Shown here one piece after another: positions 18,100 to 26,858 of a DNA stretch of 64,000 nt. This DNA is from Chitinophagaceae bacterium (GTDB taxonomy: Bacteria > Bacteroidota > Bacteroidia > Chitinophagales > Chitinophagaceae): the NCBI GenBank assembly GCA_947454155.1, contig CANGIT010000002.1, positions 146,508 to 210,507 of the forward strand, written 5' to 3'. A program made the position numbers and the translations under genes. A model generated the notes under the pieces. It worked only from the letters and a program-made list of their open reading frames with translations, did no database searches and was not told the origin of the DNA. How positions within the stretch are numbered: position 1 is the first letter of the stretch; every line of letters starts with the position of its first letter.

Positions 18100-19029
18100 A
18101 TGAAAGACTCTAAATCATTATTGCTTATCATCGTGTCATTTCTGCTGATTGCGGTTTCGCTGGTTTTGTTGTGGACCTGGGGATATAAGATAGGCAATCA
18201 AAAAGGTGTGGACGATGGAAAGATATACGTAATCAGTGATACCACCAGAAGTACCATGCCGGACAAGGATTCATTGTTTCATCTCTATTTTGAAGCCATG
18301 CACAATCTCAGTGACTTGGATTCAGCGTTGGATAAAGCAGATTCACTGAAGTCGGATATCAACAACAAACTGGGAGAGTTCTATCAGTTAAGAGACGAAT
18401 TGCTGGGCATGCTGAATAAGCCTATCGACAGAAAAGGCATCAAGGATGCTGATAAAAAAATGGGTGAACTGCAGAAGAGAATGGATCAGCTCAAAATTCA
18501 AAACAACAACATCGAAAAGGAAAACAAAAGACTATCAGCTTTATTGAACCGTCTTCCGGCTGAAATGCGTGTGAGGCCTGTTGTGGCCGATACGGCTGCG
18601 GTTGTCGCAATTTCTTCAGATGTACCTGTCTCAAATGCTGGAGAAATGGTTTCTGGTCTCACATTTTTCGGCGCCATGGAAAGAGACGGAGAATCTTTGG
18701 TCAGTGATTCTGCAGCAACCATGGAGAAATTGACGGGCAACTTTACTTTTGTCAGTCCAAAAGATGACGCAGCTACCGGGGTTATTTATATCGTGGTTAC
18801 AACGCCCGATGGAAAAGTGATGCGCTCCACTTCCTGGGATACCGGCGCTTTTGAAACCAAAGAAGGCCGCAAAATTTACACCAGCAGTGTGAAGTATGAG
18901 GCGATGCCCGGAGAAACACAGCAGTTGAGCTTTGCGGTGCCTTACGACAGTTTTCAGCCCGGTGAATATCAAATAGAATTGTACAACAATGGTGTGAAAA
19001 TTGCCAATGGTGTGAAAGTGCTCAAATGA
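18100..19029 (+). CDS. Membrane-anchored coiled-coil protein with C-terminal beta domain
   Basis: 309 residues. A single N-terminal membrane segment (LLLIIVSFLLIAVSLVLLWTW, about 7-27) anchors the protein with its bulk outside. Residues about 65-150 form a coiled coil (LSDLDSALDKADSLKSDINN, KMGELQKRMDQLKIQNNNIE, ENKRLSALLNRL). After a linker, residues about 190-309 form a beta-sandwich-like domain (NFTFVSPKDDAATGVIYIVV, FAVPYDSFQPGEYQIELYNNG), reminiscent of a periplasmic Ig-like fold. No enzyme motif and no family recognised. It follows the exported Ppx/GppA-like gene in the same direction and may work with it; that is inference. Confidence 0.7.
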   Translation: MKDSKSLLLIIVSFLLIAVSLVLLWTWGYKIGNQKGVDDGKIYVISDTTRSTMPDKDSLFHLYFEAMHNLSDLDSALDKADSLKSDINNKLGEFYQLRDELLGMLNKPIDRKGIKDADKKMGELQKRMDQLKIQNNNIEKENKRLSALLNRLPAEMRVRPVVADTAAVVAISSDVPVSNAGEMVSGLTFFGAMERDGESLVSDSAATMEKLTGNFTFVSPKDDAATGVIYIVVTTPDGKVMRSTSWDTGAFETKEGRKIYTSSVKYEAMPGETQQLSFAVPYDSFQPGEYQIELYNNGVKIANGVKVLK

Positions 19030-19081
19030 TATTTTTTTTGTAGCGTTATAAATATTACTTTGCAGTCTATTGCTTAATCCT

Positions 19082-19182
19082 CATATGTATTCTCACAAGA
19101 AAAGACCTGATCCACAAGAGGGTCGTTGCTAATTCTATAAAGGATACATCCCTTGAAAACCTTCGTAAGAAGGTTTTTTTTA
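19082..19182 (+). other. Terminator-ended non-coding stretch with a 15-codon frame
   Basis: Between genes ending at 19029 and starting at 19283. TATAAATATTACTTTG near 19046-19062 is a relaxed match to a promoter. A short frame starts at ATG 19085 and codes MYSHKKRPDPQEGRC before TAA. Downstream, GACC/GGGTC and AAGGAT/ATCCCTT can form small stems, then a strong terminator. It may be the 3' end of the upstream transcript, or a small RNA. Confidence 0.35.
19156..19182 (+). terminator. Rho-independent terminator
   Basis: AAAACCTTC (19156-19164), loop GTAA, GAAGGTTTT (19169-19177), followed by further T residues to 19181. Confidence 0.92.
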
Positions 19183-19282
19183 TTGTCCCGCTTCTCCCTA
19201 TCTTGAGTTGAACAATTATGCCGGTGCATGCCTGAGTTACTATTTTTTGCCGGTTAACGATATTGTTATTTAATACATCAAG

Positions 19283-19759
19283 ATGAAGTCTGCCTCTTTA
19301 AAAGAAATCAAAACGGCACTGGAAACTCTTACTGCCGATGAATGTGCGGCATTGATACTGCGGTTGGCGAAGTTTAAAAAAGAAAACAAAGAATCCATCA
19401 CTTACTGGTTATTTGAGTCGCATGATGAAACCGCCTACGTTGCTGGCGTTTGTAGCATGATTGATCAGCTGTTTGATGAGGTGAATACAGACTCTCTGTA
19501 CTATGCCAAGAAAACCATTCGTAAAATCATACGAGTGGCAAGTCGTTATGCCAAATACAGTGAAAAAGATAGCACTGAAGTGGAATTGCTGATTTATGTT
19601 TGCATGAAATTCAAAGCGCTTGGCTTAGACTTAAACAAGAGTCAGGTGATGAAAAACATGTACACCTCGTTGCTTAAAAAAATCAATAAGTCAGTGGCGC
19701 AGATGCATGAAGATCTGCAATACGACTATCATCATCAGCTAAACAAACTCGAGTTGTAA
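19283..19759 (+). CDS. Hypothetical helical protein
   Basis: 158 residues, no signal peptide or membrane segment, rich in Lys, Glu and Leu and predicted by eye to be all-helical. Recognisable stretches are LTADECAALILRLAKFKKENKESITYWLFES at the N-terminus, KKTIRKIIRVASRYAKYSEK in the middle and NMYTSLLKKINKSVAQMHEDL at the end. I do not recognise a family; proteins of this look are common as conserved unknowns in Bacteroidota. It is followed 47 nt later by the Mur ligase-like gene in the same direction. Confidence 0.7.
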   Translation: MKSASLKEIKTALETLTADECAALILRLAKFKKENKESITYWLFESHDETAYVAGVCSMIDQLFDEVNTDSLYYAKKTIRKIIRVASRYAKYSEKDSTEVELLIYVCMKFKALGLDLNKSQVMKNMYTSLLKKINKSVAQMHEDLQYDYHHQLNKLEL

Positions 19760-19806
19760 ATTTCTAATAGACCAGTTTAATTTTTTATCAGAATAAATAA
19801 GATGAA

Positions 19807-21180
19807 ATGGAGTTGAATGATTTTAAATCGGTTTTCTTTATAGGTGTGGCTGGAACAGGCATGAGTGCCATCGCTCAATATCTTGCCGGCGTAGATAAAA
19901 AAGTAGCCGGCAGTGACCGCTATTTCATGGAGGGGGTTGAAAACGAAACCCGCGACAAATTGGAACAGGCAGGCATACTTTGTTATGCTCAGAATGGCGA
20001 AGGGCTAACGCCAGAAACCGACCTGGTCGTCGTGTCAACAGCCATCGAGGAAACCGTTAATGAAGTACAGAAGGCAAGGTCCTTGGAAATTCCCATCATC
20101 AAAAGAAGCGAACTCCTCGCTTTGATTGCACGCAGTAAAAAAACAGTAGCGGTTGGAGGTACCTCCGGAAAAAGCACAACCAGCGCCATGCTTTATGATA
20201 TCATGCGATGCGCGGGGTGGAGGCCAAGCATCATCAGCGGAGCAGGTTTGGTCAGTATCATAGAACAAGGAAAAATAGGCAATGCCATAGTTGGAGAAGG
20301 AGAGTGGCTGATCATTGAGGCGGATGAAAGTGATGGATCCATTGTACAGTATACGCCCGAGGTAGGTCTGTTGTTGAATGTAGATAAGGATCATCAGGAT
20401 ATAGAAGAGTTGATTGAGATCTTTACAAGATTTAAACACCATACAAAAGATCTTTTTGTGGTCAACCGCTGCAATCCTTTATCTGCAGCATTATCGGCCG
20501 GACCTTCATTTGATTTTTCATCCGATGCTTTAATTTTAGCCGGCTATCAGTCTGGCCATTTCAAACAGCAAGGCATGAGCATACAGTTTGAAATTAACGG
20601 ATGCTCTTTTGAGATGCAAACCATTGGCCGCCACAACATGGAAAATGCATTGGCCGCCGTGGCGGTAGCATCGCAGCTGGGTATTGATTTGCCGGTATGC
20701 GCATCAGCTTTAAAAGAGTATAAAGGTATTCATCGTCGCCATCAATTGTTGGGGGTTAAAAATGGCGTCTGTGTCATTGATGACTATGGACATAATCCCG
20801 TAAAATGTGCGGCATCCATCAATGCCTGTCAGGATATCGCTCCCAAGGTCATTGCCTGGTTTCAGCCGCATGGTTATGGACCTACAAGATTTTTGAAAGA
20901 TGATTTCATTCATGAATTTGTAACTGTTCTTCGTGATGATGATGAGATATGGATGAGTGAGATTTTCTATGCGGGAGGAACCGCTGTCAAGGATATTTCT
21001 TCCAATGATTTGATTATGGCGATTCGTGAGGCCGGGAAAAAAGCCTATTTCGTTGCCAATCGTAATGAATGGTTGGATGCCGTAAGGCCAAATCTTATAG
21101 ACAATTGTGTATTGTTGCTGATGGGCGCCCGAGATCCTGGATTGGAATTATTTGGAAAAACTGTTTTTGAAAAACTATAA
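19807..21180 (+). CDS. Mur ligase family protein (MurC/Mpl-like)
   Basis: 457 residues with the three-domain Mur ligase layout. N-terminal UDP-binding Rossmann domain: FFIGVAGTGMSAIAQYLAG (about 10-28) and GSDRYF. Central ATPase domain: P-loop VGGTSGKSTTSAML (about 115-128), IIEADESDGS with acidic metal ligands, LLNVDKDHQD, and GRHNMENALAAVAVA. C-terminal ligase domain: VIDDYGHNPVK and WFQPHGYGPTRF. This resembles MurC (UDP-MurNAc:L-Ala ligase) and Mpl (murein tripeptide recycling ligase). It cannot be decided here which, and its place directly ahead of hutI is no help. Cytoplasmic. Confidence 0.85.
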   Translation: MELNDFKSVFFIGVAGTGMSAIAQYLAGVDKKVAGSDRYFMEGVENETRDKLEQAGILCYAQNGEGLTPETDLVVVSTAIEETVNEVQKARSLEIPIIKRSELLALIARSKKTVAVGGTSGKSTTSAMLYDIMRCAGWRPSIISGAGLVSIIEQGKIGNAIVGEGEWLIIEADESDGSIVQYTPEVGLLLNVDKDHQDIEELIEIFTRFKHHTKDLFVVNRCNPLSAALSAGPSFDFSSDALILAGYQSGHFKQQGMSIQFEINGCSFEMQTIGRHNMENALAAVAVASQLGIDLPVCASALKEYKGIHRRHQLLGVKNGVCVIDDYGHNPVKCAASINACQDIAPKVIAWFQPHGYGPTRFLKDDFIHEFVTVLRDDDEIWMSEIFYAGGTAVKDISSNDLIMAIREAGKKAYFVANRNEWLDAVRPNLIDNCVLLLMGARDPGLELFGKTVFEKL

Positions 21181-21212
21181 CTGATTATTATTGCATTTTC
21201 AATTGAAGTACC

Positions 21213-22451
21213 ATGACAACACTGATAAAAAATATCAGTTCATTGCTGAACATAAGAACACAACACCATTTGCTTTTTGGTGCTGATCTGGCTAATTTGC
21301 CTGTGATGGAAGATGCTTATGTGCTGATTGAAGATGGTATTATTGCCGGGTATGGTAAGATGTGTGATCTGGATAAGTTAACCACACCTGACATTGTTTT
21401 TGATGCGAAGGGTGGAATGGTATTGCCTTCCTGGTGTGACAGCCATACACATTTGGTTTTTGCGGGTAGTAGAGAAGGTGAGTTTGTAGATAAAATCAAA
21501 GGGCTGTCGTATGCCGAAATCGCGGCCAAAGGTGGTGGTATACTCAACTCCGCAGCCAAGTTGGCAGAAGCCAGTGAAGATGAATTGTTTAATGCTGCCT
21601 GGAAACGGTTGCAGGAAGTGACATTGATGGGTACAGGCGCTATCGAAATTAAAAGCGGTTATGGCTTAACGGTAGATGCAGAGTTGAAAATGCTGAGGGT
21701 GATCAAAAAGCTCAGACAAAAGTCATCGCTGGAAATCAAAGCGACATTTCTGGGCGCGCATACATATCCCTTGGCCTACAAAGAAAACCATCAGGGTTAT
21801 CTGAAGGAAATAAAGGAAGAGATGCTGCCGGTCATTGCCGCTGAAGGACTGGCAGATTACATTGATGTGTTTTGTGAGTCTGGTTTTTTTTCGCCGGAAG
21901 AAATGGAAGACGTGATCAAAGCCGGACTTCACCATGGACTAAAACCTAAATTGCACATCAACCAGCTGAACAGTATCGGAGGTTTGCAAAAAGCCCTCGA
22001 ATTGAAAGCCGTTTCTGTCGATCATCTTGAAACCATGACCGAAATGGATATTGCAGATTTGTCGGCCTCTGCAACCATCGGTACTTTATTGCCAACTGCG
22101 GCATTTTTTCTTCGGATGCCTTTTCAACCCGCACGTCAACTGATTGATCATGGTTGTGCCATCGCACTCGCATCCGATTTCAATCCCGGATCTTCTCCCA
22201 GTGGCAATATGAATTTTGTAGTGTCATTGAGTTGTATCCAAATGAAAATGCTCCCGGAAGAAGCTATCAATGCGGCTACACTCAATGGTGCCTTTGCCAT
22301 GGAACTACAGGATAAAGTGGGGAGCGTCTCCGTAGGCAAAAAAGCCAATCTGATCATCACAAAGCCCATCCCATCCCTTGCTTATCTGCCTTATGCTTTC
22401 GGCTCCAATCTGATTGAGCATGTAATGGTAAATGGGGAAATCATAGCTTAA
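21213..22451 (+). CDS. hutI: Imidazolonepropionase
   Basis: Third step of histidine degradation: hydrolysis of 4-imidazolone-5-propionate to N-formimino-L-glutamate. 412 residues of the amidohydrolase superfamily. DSHTHLVFAGSRE supplies metal ligands His78 and His80; GTGAIEIKSGYGL and ATFLGAHTYP are HutI-specific blocks; INQLNSIGG, VDHLE and ALASDFNPGSSPSGNM carry further metal and substrate residues. It lies 32 nt after the Mur ligase-like gene and 26 nt before ftcD, so the three may share a transcript. It is separated by 17 kb from hutH-hutU. Confidence 0.96.
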   Translation: MTTLIKNISSLLNIRTQHHLLFGADLANLPVMEDAYVLIEDGIIAGYGKMCDLDKLTTPDIVFDAKGGMVLPSWCDSHTHLVFAGSREGEFVDKIKGLSYAEIAAKGGGILNSAAKLAEASEDELFNAAWKRLQEVTLMGTGAIEIKSGYGLTVDAELKMLRVIKKLRQKSSLEIKATFLGAHTYPLAYKENHQGYLKEIKEEMLPVIAAEGLADYIDVFCESGFFSPEEMEDVIKAGLHHGLKPKLHINQLNSIGGLQKALELKAVSVDHLETMTEMDIADLSASATIGTLLPTAAFFLRMPFQPARQLIDHGCAIALASDFNPGSSPSGNMNFVVSLSCIQMKMLPEEAINAATLNGAFAMELQDKVGSVSVGKKANLIITKPIPSLAYLPYAFGSNLIEHVMVNGEIIA

Positions 22452-22477
22452 TATTATTATCAACAAGACATAAACTT

Positions 22478-24154
22478 ATGCAACAGTTAATCGAATGTGT
22501 GCCAAATTTTTCGGAAGGCAACGACCTTTCCATCATCAAACAAATTACCGACCAAATAGAAGCTGTAGAGGGCGTCCGCTTGCTCAATGTAGATCCGGGC
22601 AAGGCCACCAACAGAACGGTGGTGACCATGGTAGGGACACCTGATGCCGTCATTGAGGCTGCATTCAGCGCCATACGCAAGGCCGGTGAACTGATCGATA
22701 TGTCGAAGCACAAAGGGGAGCATCCCCGCATGGGCGCTACGGATGTATGTCCCTTGATTCCCATTGCCAATATCAGCATGGAGGAAACCGCCGCATATGC
22801 GCAAAAGCTGGCCAAAAGAGTAGGAGAGGAACTCGGTTTAACTGTTTATCTCTATGAGTCGGCGCAGCCCAATAAAAACAGAAGCAATCTTTCGGTTATT
22901 CGTGCCGGTGAGTATGAAGGGCTGGCTCAAAAAATCATGCAGCCCGAATGGAAGCCAGATTTCGGTCCTGTACAGTTCGATGCCAAAAGAGGGGCCACAG
23001 TGATTGGTGCCCGTGATTTTCTGGTGGCGTACAATATCAATCTCAATACCACTTCTACCCGCAGAGCCAATGCAGTTGCATTCGATATCAGAGAGGCAGG
23101 CAGAACCAAAAAAGAAAATGGAAAAACCGTTCTCGATGAACAGGGAAAGCCTGTGGTGATTCCCGGAAGTTTGAAGTGTGTGAAGGCTATCGGCTGGTAC
23201 ATAGAGGAGTATGGCATCGCTCAGATTTCCATCAACCTAACCAATATCAACGTTACGCCAGTGCATATCGCCTTTGATGAGGCTTGTGCAAAAGCCACCG
23301 CAAGAGGATTACGTGTAACCGGAAGTGAACTGGTAGGACTAATACCGCTGAAAGCACTTACCGATGCCGGCAAGTATTTTTTAGAAAAACAACAACGGTC
23401 AACGGGGGTCAGTGAAAAAGAGCTGATCAAAATCGCTGTGCGTTCAATGGGACTGGATGAATTGTCGCCTTTCAAATCGGAAGAGCGTATCATTGAATAT
23501 ATGCTCGCAGACAACAGCCGTCAGCGACTCATTGGTATGACGCTTCGTGATTTTGCAGATGAAACAGCCAGTGAGAGCCCTGCACCCGGGGGAGGTTCCA
23601 TATCAGCTTATGTGGGTTCGCTTGGCATTTCATTGGCCACCATGGTGGCTAATTTGTCGTCTCATAAAACTGGCTGGGATGAAAGATGGAAAGAATTTGG
23701 CGATTGGGCGCTAAAAGGACAGCAAATCAAAGATCAGCTGTTGTTGCTTGTGGATGAGGATACACAGGCTTTCAATCGCATCATGAACGCTTTCGGAATG
23801 CCCAAAAGTTCTGAAGCTGAAAAACAAGCCCGTACCTTGGCTATTCAAGAGGCCACGCGATTGGCCATTGAAATACCTTTTCGTGTGATGCAACTCGCTT
23901 ATGAGAGTATGGAAGTGATAGATGCGATGGCGAAGACAGGAAATCCTAATTCTGTTTCAGATGCCGGTGTAGGTGCATTGTGTGCCAGGGCTGCCGTAAT
24001 GGGTGCTTTTATGAATGTAAGAATCAATGCTTCGGGATATGATGATAAAATATTCCTCGAAGAGGTGATGAACAAAGGAAGGGAATTGGAAGCAAAAACT
24101 CAGGCCAAAGAAGCAGAGATATTGAAAGTAGTGAACGAAAAGATTGGTTCATAA
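22478..24154 (+). CDS. ftcD: Bifunctional glutamate formimidoyltransferase / formiminotetrahydrofolate cyclodeaminase
   Basis: Last step of the pathway: transfers the formimino group of formiminoglutamate to tetrahydrofolate, releasing glutamate, then deaminates it to 5,10-methenyl-THF and ammonia. The 558 residues contain both domains. The transferase part (about 1-330) has IECVPNFSEGND and HKGEHPRMGATDVCPLIP, with the catalytic His82 at the same number as in the mammalian enzyme. The cyclodeaminase part (about 350-545) has ESPAPGGGSISAYVGSLG and DAGVGALCARAAVMGAF. No hutG or hutF is nearby, so this genome appears to use the folate route. Confidence 0.96.
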   Translation: MQQLIECVPNFSEGNDLSIIKQITDQIEAVEGVRLLNVDPGKATNRTVVTMVGTPDAVIEAAFSAIRKAGELIDMSKHKGEHPRMGATDVCPLIPIANISMEETAAYAQKLAKRVGEELGLTVYLYESAQPNKNRSNLSVIRAGEYEGLAQKIMQPEWKPDFGPVQFDAKRGATVIGARDFLVAYNINLNTTSTRRANAVAFDIREAGRTKKENGKTVLDEQGKPVVIPGSLKCVKAIGWYIEEYGIAQISINLTNINVTPVHIAFDEACAKATARGLRVTGSELVGLIPLKALTDAGKYFLEKQQRSTGVSEKELIKIAVRSMGLDELSPFKSEERIIEYMLADNSRQRLIGMTLRDFADETASESPAPGGGSISAYVGSLGISLATMVANLSSHKTGWDERWKEFGDWALKGQQIKDQLLLLVDEDTQAFNRIMNAFGMPKSSEAEKQARTLAIQEATRLAIEIPFRVMQLAYESMEVIDAMAKTGNPNSVSDAGVGALCARAAVMGAFMNVRINASGYDDKIFLEEVMNKGRELEAKTQAKEAEILKVVNEKIGS

Positions 24155-24163
24155 ACCTCCTTA

Positions 24164-25207
24164 TCAAGGGGCATAATCGATTTCAAGCACCGCGTTCTCA
24201 TTCATATTGGCACTGGCATGCAATTCGTATCTCTTTTTGCCGGCGGTAACCACTATCAGCGCGGTGTTTGGAGGAATGCCCCCCAGGTTTTCTGCAAACA
24301 GAATTAGTTCATTGTGGGGTTGATTCTTGTCTACCTTCAAATGAATTATTATGGGGGATTCTGTAAGTCTTGCTTTGTTTTTGATGACCGATCCGTTGTA
24401 AACCAGACTTATAGTATCGTTATCAACAATGCCATTGTCGTATACTTTTATTTCAATTTCGTTGGATGCTACATTGATTTTTGAAAAAGTGATGTTCTTT
24501 CTTGCATTGATTTTGCCGATGAGTGATGACATCACTTCGTTTAACGGAATGGCAGCATTTTCATTTTGTTGAACAGACGTATGATTGTTTGGGGATTCTT
24601 GTGTTTGAGCAGGAATTGATTTTTCTTTTTTTAGGGATTCGTTCGTCTTGACGATTGAATGATTGTTGGATTTATTGTATTGAGTAACATTGTTTTTTTG
24701 AGGGTTGGTTTTGTTTTTGGGCTTTGATTTTACTACAAAGCAAGTAGACTCATGTCCAGGTACATTCACGGGGTCTGAGGATACTTTTTTCATCCAGAAA
24801 GCTGAACCTGATTCCGCATCCAGAAAATTGAAGATTGAATTCGGCTCTGTAGATACGATGCCTCGCATGTTGTTTCGTCCCCCTTGAGGAGTTTGCCAAA
24901 ATTTGAGGTTCATTAAAACATGGTCTCCGCTGTTTTCGATAAATGAAGTGCCCTGTAAAGACCAGATCCTTTCAGCAGGGTCATATTTTCCGATGAAGTA
25001 GGTTTTGCAGTAACTTTTTTTATCTCTCAGGACGAAATCAAAGCTATAGCCGCAAATGTTGTATCCATTTTGAATGATGTTGATTTTCAAATATTCATCT
25101 CCCATGATTCCTTCCCAGATGCCGGTAATATTTTGGGCGGATGCGCTTTTGCCCAGTGAAAAGAAAATTACTAAAAAGAGTATGAATGCGCCTTTTTTCA
25201 TGTTCAT
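24164..25207 (-). CDS. Secreted protein of unknown function, paralogue of the gene at 46270-47328
   Basis: 347 residues with a signal peptide (FILFLVIFFSLGKSASA, then QNITG). The N-terminal part (about 26-140) starts NITGIWEGIMGDEYLKINI and looks like a beta-rich lipocalin- or DUF-like domain. A low-complexity Asn/Lys/Gln linker follows (about 155-225). The C-terminal domain (about 240-347) has IKVYDNGIVDNDTISLVYNG, LTESPIIIHLKVD, NELILFAENLGGIPPNTALI and KRYELHASA. The same order and C-terminal signature occur in the product of 46270-47328, so the two are paralogues. No family name is known to me. It converges with ftcD after 9 nt. Confidence 0.75.
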   Translation of the reverse strand: MNMKKGAFILFLVIFFSLGKSASAQNITGIWEGIMGDEYLKINIIQNGYNICGYSFDFVLRDKKSYCKTYFIGKYDPAERIWSLQGTSFIENSGDHVLMNLKFWQTPQGGRNNMRGIVSTEPNSIFNFLDAESGSAFWMKKVSSDPVNVPGHESTCFVVKSKPKNKTNPQKNNVTQYNKSNNHSIVKTNESLKKEKSIPAQTQESPNNHTSVQQNENAAIPLNEVMSSLIGKINARKNITFSKINVASNEIEIKVYDNGIVDNDTISLVYNGSVIKNKARLTESPIIIHLKVDKNQPHNELILFAENLGGIPPNTALIVVTAGKKRYELHASANMNENAVLEIDYAP

Positions 25208-25318
25208 CTAAATTAATGAAATTCAAGCACTGTTTCGGAAATAATTGCCCAGCTTATATTTTGAAAATATGAAATGTTTTAATTTATAGGCAATGTGGTT
25301 TTCATCACAACAAAATTG

Positions 25319-25326
25319 TAGTTTTG
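25319..25326 (+). promoter_or_regulatory. Putative -7 box for the secreted nuclease gene
   Basis: TAGTTTTG matches TAnnTTTG and implies a leader of about 100 nt before the ATG at 25430. Confidence 0.4.
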
Positions 25327-25367
25327 GTGCCTTGTATTTTTCTTTTTGAAAACCTGCAAGAAAGCAT

Positions 25368-25415
25368 TAGTCTGGTTGAGTAAGTGTAAAAAATAAACAA
25401 CAATGCCTCAGACTA
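25368..25415 (+). promoter_or_regulatory. Inverted repeat and micro-ORF in the nuclease leader
   Basis: TAGTCTG (25368-25374) and CAGACTA (25409-25415) are perfect inverted repeats, and AAGTG (25382-25386) can pair with CACTT just downstream. A six-codon frame, MPQTIT, starts at 25403 and stops shortly before the nuclease ATG, overlapping the 3' arm. The layout suggests post-transcriptional control but is not proof of it. Confidence 0.35.
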
Positions 25416-25429
25416 TCACTTAAAAAAAC

Positions 25430-26323
25430 ATGAACATGAAGAAATTTTCCTTTTTGTCGGCCGTTGCGGTACTTTTTTTAATCTCCTGCAGCAAGGATAA
25501 AATACTTGTCACCACAACCGATCCTGTTGGCCCTGCGGTGATTGTTCCTCCGGTTGCCCCTCCAACTGCGGCTACGGATAGTACCCTTGTGATGGGTAAT
25601 CCCAGCAATGCGACCACCAATGTAGCTGATTTCTCTAATTATCTGCTTAAGGAAGGCTACTATTCTTTGTCTTACAACCGAGACAGGGGTATTGCCAACT
25701 GGGTAAGCTGGCATGTGGTATCAACCGATCTGGGATCTGTACCTCGTCAGGATAATTTTCGTTCCAATCCCTCATTACCTGTTGATTGGTATCATGTAGA
25801 TAATCTGAGTTACTCTTCATCTGGTTTTGACAGGGGGCATATGTGTCCTTCATCAGACAGAACTTCTTCCATCAGCGCCAATTCTTCCACTTTTTTAATG
25901 ACCAACATGGTGCCTCAGGCGCCAAGAAACAACCAGATCACCTGGGCAGGTCTTGAAGATTATTGCCGTACTCTCGTACAGGCAGGAAATGAATTGTACA
26001 TCATTGCTGGTGCTTATGGCGAAGGTGGTACCACCACTGCAGGAGGATTGGCTACAACAATTGATAATGGTAGAATAACGGTGCCTGCCAATTTATGGAA
26101 AGTGATTGTAGTGTTGTCTGATGGTTCAAACGATTTGAATCGTGTCAATAATACCACTCGTGTCATCAGCGTGGTGATGCCCAATACTGATGCGATCAAT
26201 ACAGATTGGAAGACTTATCGTACATCAGTAGATTTTATCGAACAGGAAACTGGTTATGATGTTCTTTCGAGAGTATCAACAGCAGTTCAGAACGTAGTGG
26301 AGGCGAGAATCGATAACTTGTAA
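25430..26323 (+). CDS. Secreted DNA/RNA non-specific endonuclease (NUC1 family lipoprotein)
   Basis: 297 residues. The signal peptide ends in a lipobox, VLFLISC with Cys20, so the nuclease is probably surface- or periplasm-anchored. After a Pro/Val/Thr-rich linker the beta-beta-alpha-Me nuclease domain begins at about 55. The catalytic motif DRGHM is at residues 134-138 with the general base His137, preceded by SSGF and followed by CPSSDR; the Mg2+-ligand Asn context is TNMVPQAPRNNQITWAGLE. Enzymes of this family degrade DNA and RNA with Mg2+ and may scavenge nutrients or extracellular DNA. Confidence 0.92.
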   Translation: MNMKKFSFLSAVAVLFLISCSKDKILVTTTDPVGPAVIVPPVAPPTAATDSTLVMGNPSNATTNVADFSNYLLKEGYYSLSYNRDRGIANWVSWHVVSTDLGSVPRQDNFRSNPSLPVDWYHVDNLSYSSSGFDRGHMCPSSDRTSSISANSSTFLMTNMVPQAPRNNQITWAGLEDYCRTLVQAGNELYIIAGAYGEGGTTTAGGLATTIDNGRITVPANLWKVIVVLSDGSNDLNRVNNTTRVISVVMPNTDAINTDWKTYRTSVDFIEQETGYDVLSRVSTAVQNVVEARIDNL

Positions 26324-26364
26324 TCATTTTGATTGTTGTTGACTTCTTACAAAAAATAAATGTC

Positions 26365-26808
26365 ATGAAAAAGCTTACTGTTCTTTGTATTTTTTCTGTC
26401 TGTTTTATTTTGATGGCGAATGCCCAGCAAAAAACACCAAATGCTCAGAAGCCTGCAACTAAGCCAGTGGCTGCTAAGACAATGGCTAAACATAATGTTG
26501 GTGAAAAAAGGACACATCGTAGTTCAATGGCCAACAAGCAGTCTTCAAGTGCGGTAGCAGATATTTACATGAAGCCGGTTGAATCAGTGAAAACTGAAAA
26601 AAATCCCTATCAACTGAAGTATGGTGAAAAAGCAGCAGCCATCGACAGAGAAATAGAAAAGATGAAAGAAGAGATCAGCAGTAACCAGAAAATTTCTGCA
26701 GATGAAAAAAATAAAAAATTAAAAGACTGTGAGGTGATACGAAAAAAAATGATGATAGATATGATGGGAGAGGAGTCTTACATCGAGTACAAAAATGCCG
26801 GAAATTAA
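26365..26808 (+). CDS. Hypothetical secreted basic protein
   Basis: With the ATG at 26365 the product is 147 residues and opens with a clean signal peptide (MKKLTVLCIFSVCFILMANA, then QQ); a TTG at 26329 would only add 12 residues before it. The mature N-terminal half is a disordered Lys/Ala/Pro/Gln-rich stretch (KTPNAQKPATKPVAAKTMA). The C-terminal half is helical and charged (EKAAAIDREIEKMKEEISSN, KNKKLKDCEVIRKKMMIDMM). No family recognised. It follows the nuclease gene closely and is ended by a strong terminator, so the two may be co-transcribed. Confidence 0.7.
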   Translation: MKKLTVLCIFSVCFILMANAQQKTPNAQKPATKPVAAKTMAKHNVGEKRTHRSSMANKQSSSAVADIYMKPVESVKTEKNPYQLKYGEKAAAIDREIEKMKEEISSNQKISADEKNKKLKDCEVIRKKMMIDMMGEESYIEYKNAGN

Positions 26809-26829
26809 TTTATTTTCTAAATTGTTTAC

Positions 26830-26858
26830 AATCCTGCAGCAATTGCAGGATTTTTTTT
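26830..26858 (+). terminator. Rho-independent terminator
   Basis: AATCCTGCA (26830-26838), loop GCAAT, TGCAGGATT (26844-26852), then a run of T to 26858. Confidence 0.93.
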
